DNA from: CBIHON01 sp966211965
Lineage (GTDB): Bacteria > Pseudomonadota > Gammaproteobacteria > Burkholderiales > Burkholderiaceae_D
NCBI GenBank assembly: GCA_966211965.1
Contig: CBIHON010000006.1
Coordinates: forward strand, 128,412 to 192,411
DNA length: 64,000 bases
Reading direction: 5' to 3'
The notes under the pieces are model-generated. The model did not search any database, was not told where the DNA came from, and saw only the letters and a list, made by a program, of their open reading frames with translations. The first letter of the stretch is position 1, and each line of letters begins with the position of its first letter. The position numbers were made by a program, and so were the translations under genes. Below, in pieces: positions 1-7,059 of the stretch.

Positions 1-1005
1 CGCAACAACCGCCTGCACGGTCCCGAATCCGCTCGCCGTATTTTGCGCGACCGTACCGGCAGAGTTCCCCGTCTTGTCCGGCGACTGCGGCGCGATCGCA
101 AACGCCAGCAACACCAGCAAGGCCAGTCCCGCTGCCGGATAAGCCCAGACCACACGCCCTTTGTGCCTCAAATTGAAAAAATGCCGGATCAGCACACCGG
201 CCGCCATGATCGCCGCCAGCACCAGCCAGTTGTATGGGTGGCTATAGGTCATCGCATAGTGATTGCTGATCATGATGAACAGCAGCGGCAGCGTGAAATA
301 ATTATTGTGCACGCTGCGTTGCTTGCCACGTTTGCCATGCATGGGATCCGGCGTCTGACCTTGCCGCATCGCGGCCACCAATCTCTTCTGGGCCGGAATA
401 ATCACCATCAGTACATTGCCGGCCATGATGGTGCCGATCATGGCCCCGACGTGGATGTACGCGGCACGGCCGCTAAGGAATCTCGACAGGACGAATGCCA
501 CGGCCACGGTCAGCAGAAATATGACCAGGCCGAACAGGCCGTCGCGCTGGCCAAGCGGCGAGCGGCATAGCGCGTCATACACCGCCCAGCCGGCAACCAA
601 AGTGCCCAGGCCAATTGCGATCGCCTGCCATGGGGCCAGATCCGCCACCGACCTGTCGATCATCAGGGCCGTCGCATTGCAGTAATAGACGATCAGCAGC
701 AGCGCAAAACCGGACAGCCATGTGGTATAAGCCTCCCACTTGAACCAGTGCAGTTCTTCCGGCAATTGCTGCGGCGCGACCAGGTATTTTTGCGGATTGT
801 AGAAGCCGCCGCCATGCACCGCCCACAACTCGCCGGACACACCTTTTTTATCCAGCTCGGAACCCGGCTTGGGCGGTTTGATCGTATTGTCGAGCCAGAC
901 AAAATAAAAGGAAGCGCCGATCCAGGCAATGCCGGTGATCAGGTGCAGCCAGCGCACCAGCAGGTTGAGCCATTCGAGGCCGTAGGCCGATAAATATGCT
1001 TCCAT
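1..1005 (-). CDS. puuD: Urate hydroxylase PuuD (membrane urate oxidase), C-terminus cut by window edge
   Basis: The first 335 codons are visible and the frame runs open off the left edge. The start is the ATG at 1005. The protein begins with a membrane-rich domain: hydrophobic segments around residues 13-35, 90-110, 120-140, 155-175 and 185-205, and more towards the edge. This matches the DUF989-type N-terminal domain of PuuD, which oxidises urate to 5-hydroxyisourate using a C-terminal cytochrome c domain as electron outlet; that heme domain (CxxCH) would lie beyond the edge. The first residues read MEAYLSAYGLEWLNLLVRW and the histidines of WLHLITG and WAVHGGG are as in the family. It is divergent from puuE and the fused uraD-allC gene, which supports the assignment. 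No HIU hydrolase gene is visible in the window. Confidence 0.85.
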   Translation of the reverse strand, partial: MEAYLSAYGLEWLNLLVRWLHLITGIAWIGASFYFVWLDNTIKPPKPGSELDKKGVSGELWAVHGGGFYNPQKYLVAPQQLPEELHWFKWEAYTTWLSGFALLLIVYYCNATALMIDRSVADLAPWQAIAIGLGTLVAGWAVYDALCRSPLGQRDGLFGLVIFLLTVAVAFVLSRFLSGRAAYIHVGAMIGTIMAGNVLMVIIPAQKRLVAAMRQGQTPDPMHGKRGKQRSVHNNYFTLPLLFIMISNHYAMTYSHPYNWLVLAAIMAAGVLIRHFFNLRHKGRVVWAYPAAGLALLVLLAFAIAPQSPDKTGNSAGTVAQNTASGFGTVQAVVA

Positions 1006-1182
1006 TATTCCTCATGAATAAAACCCGCCCGATGCCAAAAGAAGGAGCGCAGCGGCGTCAAGATAATCCGGCTCAACGCGCAATTGAATGAATATCCAGT
1101 ATATTTAACATAAGCATTGGCGTATATCGATTTTCTCTTTCGCCACGATAATCCGAACGCATACCGGCACGCATCTCGAACC

Positions 1183-2139
1183 ATGATCGACCCATACAAG
1201 AACTATCCGCGCGACATGACCGGCTATGGCCGCACGCCGCCGCACGCGCAATGGCCGGACGATGCGCGCATCGCGCTGCAGTTCGTGCTGAACTACGAAG
1301 AGGGCGGAGAAAACTCGGTGCTGCACGGCGACCCGGCATCCGAAACATTCCTGTCCGAAATCATCGGCGCGCAAGCTTTCCCGATGCGTCACATGAGCAT
1401 GGAATCGCTGTACGAATACGGTTCGCGCGCCGGCCTTTGGCGCGTGCTGCGCCTGTTCGACGAACGCAAGCTGCCGCTGACCATTTTCGGTGTGGCGATG
1501 GCCTTGAAGCGCAATCCGGAAGCAGTCGCCGCCTTCCTGCAACATGGCCACGAAATCGCCTGCCATGGCCTACGCTGGATCAGCTACCAGCACATGGACG
1601 AAACCACCGAGCGCGCCCATATGGAGCAGGCGGTGCAGATCATCCGCGAACTGACCGGCAGCCCGCCGCTCGGCTGGTACACCGGCCGCGATTCGCCCAA
1701 TACGCGCCGGCTCGTGGTCGAGCATGGCGGCTTTGCTTACGATGCCGATTACTATGGTGACGATTTGCCGTTCTGGCAGCGAGTGGAAATCACCGGCCCG
1801 GACGGCCAACCCTGTATCAAACCGCATCTGGTCGTGCCCTACACGCTCGATACCAATGACATGCGTTTCGCCTCGATGCAGGGTTTTAATTCAGGCATCC
1901 AGTTTTTCGATTACCTGAAGGATGCCTTCGACGTGCTGTACCGGGAAGGCGATCCCGCCGGCTTGAATCGTCCGAAGATGCTGTCCATCGGCTTGCATTG
2001 CCGGCTGATCGGACGGCCGGCGCGGGCGGCGGCGCTGGAGCGTTTCCTGGATTATGCGCAATCGCATGACAAGGTATGGATTACGCGCCGCATCGACATT
2101 GCCGAACATTGGCGCACGGTTCATCCTTTTCCAAACTGA
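1183..2139 (+). CDS. puuE: Allantoinase PuuE (polysaccharide-deacetylase fold)
   Basis: A 318-residue cytosolic protein converting allantoin to allantoate. It has the NodB/polysaccharide deacetylase fold typical of the metal-independent allantoinase PuuE (about 308 residues in pseudomonads), not the amidohydrolase fold of AllB. Family signatures include NYEEGGENSVLHGD near residue 38, FGVAMALKRNPE, and HGHEIACHGLRW near residue 120. The ATG at 1183 is chosen because the protein there begins DPYKNYPRDMTGYG, as family members do; an upstream TTG at 1117 would add 22 atypical residues. The stop is followed 4 bases later by the fused uraD-allC gene, so the two are an operon, divergent from puuD. 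Confidence 0.88.
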   Translation: MIDPYKNYPRDMTGYGRTPPHAQWPDDARIALQFVLNYEEGGENSVLHGDPASETFLSEIIGAQAFPMRHMSMESLYEYGSRAGLWRVLRLFDERKLPLTIFGVAMALKRNPEAVAAFLQHGHEIACHGLRWISYQHMDETTERAHMEQAVQIIRELTGSPPLGWYTGRDSPNTRRLVVEHGGFAYDADYYGDDLPFWQRVEITGPDGQPCIKPHLVVPYTLDTNDMRFASMQGFNSGIQFFDYLKDAFDVLYREGDPAGLNRPKMLSIGLHCRLIGRPARAAALERFLDYAQSHDKVWITRRIDIAEHWRTVHPFPN

Positions 2140-2143
2140 ATCC

Positions 2144-3913
2144 ATGACCATCACTCTCGATGAATTGAATCAATGCGATGCATGCGCTTTCACCGCCGCG
2201 CTGCACGGCATTTATGAACACTCCCCCTGGATCGCGGCGCGGGTTGCGCCGCAGCGGCCGTTTGCCAGCCTTGCGGCCTTGAAGCTGGCGCTGCAGCAGG
2301 CCGTCTCATCGGCCACCGAAGCGGAACAGATCGGGCTGATCCGCGCACATCCGGAACTGGCAGGCAAGGCCGCGATCGCCGGTGAATTGACTAGGGAGTC
2401 GAGCGGCGAGCAGGCGCGCGCCGGACTCAACAATTGCAGCCCGCAGGAATTTGCCAACCTGCAAAAATTGAATGCGGAGTACAACAGCAAGTTCGGCTTT
2501 CCCTTCATCCTCGCGGTCAAGGGACCGGATGGACGAGGTCTGTCGCGGCAGGCGATCATCGATACCTTCGCGCGCCGCCTGAAGAATCAGCGCGACGACG
2601 AGAAGATGGAGAACCTGCGCCAGATCGGACGCATCGCCGAATTGCGCCTGAACGATTTGCTCGCCGTCACGCCGCATTTCGGCAATACCATTCTGACCCA
2701 GGCCGGCATCCTCGGCGCCTGGAGCGATACCGACAGCGGCCTGACCTGCACCTACCTGAGCGAGGCTCACCGCGAGACCGCCGCGCAATTGGCGCAGTGG
2801 ATGCAGGATGCCGGCATGCAGGTGCACATCGATGCGGTCGGCAATGTGGTGGGACGTTATTTGTCCGACGCTCCCGGCGCGAAAACCCTGCTCACAGGAT
2901 CGCATTACGACACCGTGCGCAACGGCGGAAAATACGACGGGCGGGCTGGCATCCTGCTGCCGATTGCCATAGTGGGCTACCTGCACAGGCGCGCGGAAAA
3001 ACTGCCCTTTCATCTTGAAGTCATCGCCTTTGCCGAAGAGGAAGGCGTGCGTTTCGGCAGCGCGTTCCTCGGCAGCAGCGCGTCCATCGGCCAGTTCGAC
3101 ATGAATCTGCTCGATCGCATCGACGCAAACGGGACGAGCATGCGTCAAGCCTTGCTGAAGGCGGGACATGCACCGGCCGACATCGCGGCATGCGGGCACA
3201 ACCCGGCAGATCTGCTCGGCTTTGTCGAAGTGCATATCGAACAGGGGCCGGTCCTGTTGCAGCGCGACCTGCCGGTCGGCATCGTGACTTCGATCGCCGG
3301 CAGCCGCCGCTATCTGATCGAGTTACGCGGCACGGCCGGCCATGCCGGCACCACGCCGATGAACATGCGCAAGGATGCCGCCGCAGCGGCGGCCGAAATC
3401 ATCCTGTATGTAGAACAACGCTGCGCGCAAGTGCCGGGATTGGTCGGCACGGTCGGCCAGTTGCAGGTGCCGCAAGGCTCGGTAAACGTCATCCCCGGCC
3501 GCTGCTGCCTGTCGCTCGACATCCGCGCTCCCGGCGATTCCGAGCGCGATGCCGCAGTGGACGACGTATTGCGCGAACTCGACGCGATCTGCGCGCGCCG
3601 TTGTATCGAATACACGCTCGAATCAATCGAGAATGCACCGGCCGCGCCCTGCGCTTCCTGGCTGATGCAGCAACTGGCGGCGGCGACCGAACGCCAGGGC
3701 GTACCGGCGTTCACCCTTCCCTCCGGCGCCGGCCATGATGCGATGGCGCTGGCAAAAATCACCGACGTGGCGATGCTGTTCATACGTTGCGGCAATGGCG
3801 GCATCAGCCACAATCCGCTGGAAACCATGACGGCCGACGATGCGGAATTAGCGGCCGTCATATTCTTGGATTTTTTACGACATTTCGGACCCACGGCCAA
3901 AGGAAACCAGTAG
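2144..3913 (+). CDS. Fused OHCU decarboxylase (UraD) - allantoate amidohydrolase (AllC/HyuC type)
   Basis: A 589-residue two-domain enzyme. Residues 1 to about 170 are OHCU decarboxylase (UraD), with the catalytic-histidine motif HPELAGK and the conserved FPFILAVKG; it turns 2-oxo-4-hydroxy-4-carboxy-5-ureidoimidazoline into S-allantoin. Residues from about 180 to the end are an M20-family allantoate amidohydrolase with the metal-site motifs GSHYDTV, the Glu pair in AEEEGVRFGSAFLG, HIEQGP, GTAGHAGTTPM and SGAGHDA. The fusion joins steps on either side of the allantoinase encoded just upstream, so puuD, puuE and this gene cover urate to ureidoglycolate except HIU hydrolysis. The start is the ATG at 2144, 4 bases after the puuE stop; the frame is open further upstream but only into puuE. 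Confidence 0.9.
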   Translation: MTITLDELNQCDACAFTAALHGIYEHSPWIAARVAPQRPFASLAALKLALQQAVSSATEAEQIGLIRAHPELAGKAAIAGELTRESSGEQARAGLNNCSPQEFANLQKLNAEYNSKFGFPFILAVKGPDGRGLSRQAIIDTFARRLKNQRDDEKMENLRQIGRIAELRLNDLLAVTPHFGNTILTQAGILGAWSDTDSGLTCTYLSEAHRETAAQLAQWMQDAGMQVHIDAVGNVVGRYLSDAPGAKTLLTGSHYDTVRNGGKYDGRAGILLPIAIVGYLHRRAEKLPFHLEVIAFAEEEGVRFGSAFLGSSASIGQFDMNLLDRIDANGTSMRQALLKAGHAPADIAACGHNPADLLGFVEVHIEQGPVLLQRDLPVGIVTSIAGSRRYLIELRGTAGHAGTTPMNMRKDAAAAAAEIILYVEQRCAQVPGLVGTVGQLQVPQGSVNVIPGRCCLSLDIRAPGDSERDAAVDDVLRELDAICARRCIEYTLESIENAPAAPCASWLMQQLAAATERQGVPAFTLPSGAGHDAMALAKITDVAMLFIRCGNGGISHNPLETMTADDAELAAVIFLDFLRHFGPTAKGNQ

Positions 3914-3971
3914 TCCGTCAACCTTCAATTTTCGTATAGATATCAAGAGCCGGATCAGTTATTCGAAACAG

Positions 3972-4286
3972 ATGCTGCCGCTCAACGATGCAGACTTGAG
4001 CGCGCTCATCGTCGCCGAATTGGCCACCGGCGGTCCGGGTGCCAATACCTTCGATGAGGCGGCTCTGCAGGTCATCGCGCACTCAGGGCAGAGCAATCTG
4101 CGCTCGTGCCGCAACCTTTGCTATGCAATCGATTTCCTCGAGATATCGCCGCATCGACAGATCGCAATGCTGGTTCTTGTTACAAACCGGTATCCGCGTG
4201 GGGACAAAAGTCCGTCGCCACCTTACACGGCCTCTTCTTCCTGCTCCTTACTGCAACCAAAACTCGACGGTTTCAGAGGAGAGTAG
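3972..4286 (+). pseudogene. Fragment of an ExeA/TniB-like transposition ATPase
   Basis: The first ~50 codons of this open frame read like the C-terminal lid of ExeA-type AAA ATPases that accompany some transposases. The pattern is a conserved Phe/Asp-Glu-Ala-Ala-Leu helix, then SGQSNLRSCRNLCYA. Similarity stops near 4130 and the remainder looks like noncoding sequence. The Walker motifs are absent. I read it as the tail of a decayed mobile-element gene sitting between the purine genes and the effector pair. The stretch 3914-4304 holds nothing else I can name. Confidence 0.35.
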
Positions 4287-4304
4287 TTGAAGCGAGGGTG
4301 AGGG

Positions 4305-4886
4305 TTATTGGGGGCGGACGATCATTGCGCAGCCGGCGCGACGGTCTTCGATGCAGTCTTCCTTGGAGCTTTTGATCAATTCCGCGATTTCCGGCGTATC
4401 CGGAAATGCTTGCAGTACCGTGGAAATGCACGAGAAAGACTTTGTGCTGATGCGGTTGGCGATTTCGATCGAAAAATAACCAATGTCACGGGAATCGGAG
4501 TCGTAATGCTTCGCCAGTTTGGTGAGAATGGCGCAGTAGCGGTCTTTTCGCTCCGGATGCGCCAGCAATGTTCGCCGCAACTCCTTGTTCGCTTTTGCAT
4601 AAGGATCGCCGGTGACCGGCGAGGTCCGGGCGAGACTGTTGGGCCGGTACAAGTGGAGCAGTACGTCCATGGAGCGGCTAATGTCCTTGAATGCCAGACA
4701 GTCTTTGCTAACACACCCGTTCGCAGACAATTTATTCAATGCATTTTCAATGGCGGCATCGTTAGCAGGCTCGTTCAGCACACCGGCATAGGGATCAGCG
4801 GCTTGTTGGCTGCATACCGCCGTTGCCCAGCAAGCGAGCATGATGCCAGCAATTGAAATGAATCGTCGCTTAATGGACACGGCCAT
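4305..4886 (-). CDS. Secreted Cys-containing protein, probable immunity partner of the upstream cell-wall hydrolase
   Basis: 193 residues. The N-terminus is a clear signal peptide (MAVSIKRRF, then a hydrophobic stretch ending ATAVCSQQA), so the mature protein is periplasmic. The mature part has several cysteines (NGCVSKDC, RYC, FSC, EDC, GC) that could form disulfides, and is mostly helical by composition. Its ATG at 4886 lies inside the end of the upstream hydrolase gene (17-base overlap), so the two are translationally coupled. A periplasmic protein coupled to a peptidoglycan hydrolase that lacks a signal peptide is the arrangement of type VI effector-immunity pairs. I recognise no named family, so the immunity role is inference from context. 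Confidence 0.6.
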   Translation of the reverse strand: MAVSIKRRFISIAGIMLACWATAVCSQQAADPYAGVLNEPANDAAIENALNKLSANGCVSKDCLAFKDISRSMDVLLHLYRPNSLARTSPVTGDPYAKANKELRRTLLAHPERKDRYCAILTKLAKHYDSDSRDIGYFSIEIANRISTKSFSCISTVLQAFPDTPEIAELIKSSKEDCIEDRRAGCAMIVRPQ

Positions 4887-5349
4887 CTCCGGGTGCCTTA
4901 TAGAATTTGAAAACTTTGGGCGGTATCCCGGATATAGAGATAGGTGTAAAAGAGATTGCCCAGCTTGGCCGGTAGGTTTTGCCCTTGACACCTTCAGTGG
5001 ATTCCAGTCCCCCGCTTACGTCCATGCCTTTGATCGACCCTCCCTCGTGCGGCATGGCATTGGGCGAATAAAAATGTGTTGCACCTTGGCTGATATCCGG
5101 CTCTGTTCCTTCCAGAATAGCTTTCGCCAATGCCAATTCCTGGGCTTGGTGAGTACTGCGATGCGCAAAGCCATGCCACGCAGCGCGCACTCTCGTTACG
5201 TTGTTCCTCTTCATGCGATTGACGATCGTAAATCCCACTGCTGTTTGCGCAATGGTTCCCGCGCCTCTTGCCTCCGCATGCATGACAGCGGCAAGGTCGT
5301 TGATGTTCTGGGTTGTTGCCAAGGAGGTGTTCGATGTGGGAGGAGCCAT
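4870..5349 (-). CDS. SleB-like cell-wall hydrolase (Hydrolase_2 family), probable antibacterial effector
   Basis: 159 residues with the SleB/Hydrolase_2 core: NINDLAAVMHAEARGAG (residues ~15-31, catalytic Glu about residue 26), then the conserved helix ending FTIVNRM, and a GATHFYSPNAMP segment like the distal family motif. Family members cleave peptidoglycan as lytic transglycosylases. There is no signal peptide, so export needs a dedicated route such as type VI secretion, or it is a phage endolysin relative. The start is the ATG at 5349, preceded by AAAAGGACACC; the open frame extends 19 codons further. It overlaps the secreted partner gene by 17 bases. No VgrG, PAAR or Hcp gene is nearby, so this would be an orphan pair. 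Confidence 0.7.
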   Translation of the reverse strand: MAPPTSNTSLATTQNINDLAAVMHAEARGAGTIAQTAVGFTIVNRMKRNNVTRVRAAWHGFAHRSTHQAQELALAKAILEGTEPDISQGATHFYSPNAMPHEGGSIKGMDVSGGLESTEGVKGKTYRPSWAISFTPISISGIPPKVFKFYKAPGDGRVH

Positions 5350-5530
5350 GGTGTCCTTTTGGAATAGATGAACTGCGGATGGATGTGAGAGTAATGCAAT
5401 CAGCACTGAGCGGGAACGGGAATTATGATAACTCGGAAAAAACGTGTCAAATATGTCAACAGACCTGGGGTGATAAAGTGGAACATGGACAGCGGCACAT
5501 GCTTTAAGGTAAAAATCGAGCGGTTTGGCC

Positions 5531-5651
5531 TAGAGCATTTTTAGCCTGACCGTACGGGCCAATCTCAGGCCTCCGGTGCTCAGCGTACGCCTGTACGCGT
5601 CCGCTCCTCGGCCTGACCTTGACTCCGCACGGTCAGGCTAAAAATACTCTA
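5531..5651. repeat. Short inverted-repeat element, copy A (MITE-like)
   Basis: 121 bp beginning TAGAGCATTTTTAGCCTGAC and ending with its near-perfect inverse (27-bp arms, two mismatches). The interior is the reverse complement of copies B and C. Flanking TA dinucleotides at both ends suggest a TA target duplication. No coding capacity. It abuts the IS4-type remnant. Confidence 0.8.
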
Positions 5652-6455
5652 GCAGCCTGTCGGACTGTCACCCATTGCGGAAAATCGGCGTGGAAAGATC
5701 CGCTTAACGTGAAAGTCGCGTAGCGGCTCACTTTGCTCCCCTGCGGGAGCTGTCTCTTGATCACAATTCAGCCGCCAATTGCTGACTGAATTGGTAACCT
5801 TGGACACGCTCTTGCAAACGAAACCAGCATGCCACATCGTGCTCCAACTTGGCCGGCCAGTACGCTTGGTATCAACAACTCCTCCCAGTTTCGCCAATGC
5901 CAAATAAGCCCAGTCAGCCGCAGGAGGTGAGGATGGCAGTGGACAATGCTCCGTGGATACCCATAGGATTTTCCATTCGTCTTCGCTGAGCCCCGCGTTG
6001 CATTTCTTGGCTTGTAGACTGGCCGGCATATCATGGCTTTCCTGGAGTTGCAGCAACCGCACGGCGAGAAATGCCGTAATGGCCAACATGCGTTCCAGAT
6101 TCTCCGGACTTGCTTGCCGGACCATCGCTGCAAATCCACCTTCCCTGATTGCCTCCGGTTTCACCTCTTCATTGTGCACCAATCGATATCCGCCCAATAA
6201 CGCCGCCTCGTTCCCTGCGCAGCACTTCGACAACAAACTCCCTAGTTGGCTTGCCCTCCGTGCTCCTATATCCACCAGACGCTTGATCATCGATTTGCTA
6301 GGCAATCCTCCTTTCGCATGCCCGCTGAACGATTCTGGCTTGCAAGCTAGAACGCTCACCGCAAGTAAGTGAGGGGAAATTATGGCGCTTCCATGCATCT
6401 GAGCAACATTTTCGCCATGGCTGCTAGAGCAGCAATTCACAGACAAAATATCCAT
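5649..6455 (-). pseudogene. IS4-family (Tn5-like) transposase with the catalytic core deleted
   Basis: One open frame of 268 codons, but its content is the two ends of an IS4/IS50-type transposase joined together. The N-terminal DNA-binding part (KRLVDIGARRASQLG, then LGGYRLVHNEEV) runs to about residue 130. It passes directly into the C-terminal part (AITAFLAVRLLQL, LSEDEWKILW, LAKLGGVVDTKRTGRPS). About 200-250 residues carrying the three catalytic acidic residues and the YREK-type motif are missing. It cannot transpose itself. The last ~50 codons towards 5649 look unrelated to the family and run into the inverted-repeat element. Confidence 0.65.
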
Positions 6456-6594
6456 TTAACAACTTCCATCCGGCTTTACGCACCTTTATTTTTGTAAAAG
6501 TCTGTATCGCCTTGCCGACTTTCCGATGAACGGGGCTATATTGCTACTCATACCGTTGCAATCAAACCTGATGCAAGGCCTGAAGGAGTCGATC

Positions 6595-6984
6595 ATGTTG
6601 AACAAAAAATGGATGGCGGTCGCAATTCTGTCCACCGCTGCAATTTCAAGCACCGCAATGGCTGACGACCGGACCGCCAACACACTGCTCGGCGCAATCG
6701 TCGGCGGCGCAATCGGCCACGGCGTCGGCGGCCGCGACGGCGCGATTGTCGGCGGCGTCCTCGGCGCCGCCATCGGCAACAATGCGGGCAGCAACTACGG
6801 AGAAACGCGCTATTACAACAGCCAGCCGCAAGTGTATTATTCCGCACCGCCGGCCTATTATCCGCCCCCGGCCCGGGTGTATTACCAGCCTGCTCCAACC
6901 ACCGTGTACGTCGAACCGTCCTATGGCTATGTCGAACGGCACCGGCATCATCGCCATCGTGAATATCACGAATATCGCTATTGA
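6595..6984 (+). CDS. Glycine-zipper exported protein
   Basis: 129 residues. A signal peptide (MLNKKWMAVAILSTAAISSTAMA) is followed by a glycine-zipper segment with repeated small-residue spacing (LLGAIVGGAIGHGVGG and AIVGGVLGAAIGNNAG), which packs as a helical hairpin in membranes. A Tyr/Pro/His-rich tail ends in RHHRHREYHEYRY. Such proteins are common small outer-membrane-associated proteins in Burkholderiales. The ATG at 6595 follows AAGGAGTCGATC; the frame is open further upstream but without a ribosome site. It ends about 40 bases before a strong terminator. Function is otherwise unknown. Confidence 0.75.
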   Translation: MLNKKWMAVAILSTAAISSTAMADDRTANTLLGAIVGGAIGHGVGGRDGAIVGGVLGAAIGNNAGSNYGETRYYNSQPQVYYSAPPAYYPPPARVYYQPAPTTVYVEPSYGYVERHRHHRHREYHEYRY

Positions 6985-7026
6985 CCCCCGGTTCCGTGGC
7001 TAGATTCGGCAGCTAGAGCAATCAAC

Positions 7027-7057
7027 AAAAAAGCCGGCGCAACGCGCCGGCTTTTTT
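7027..7057. terminator. Bidirectional rho-independent terminator
   Basis: GCCGGCG and CGCCGGC arms around a short loop, with six A before and six T after. It serves the glycine-zipper gene on plus and the large beta-helix gene on minus, whose stop lies 3 bases away. Confidence 0.85.
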
Positions 7058-7059
7058 CG

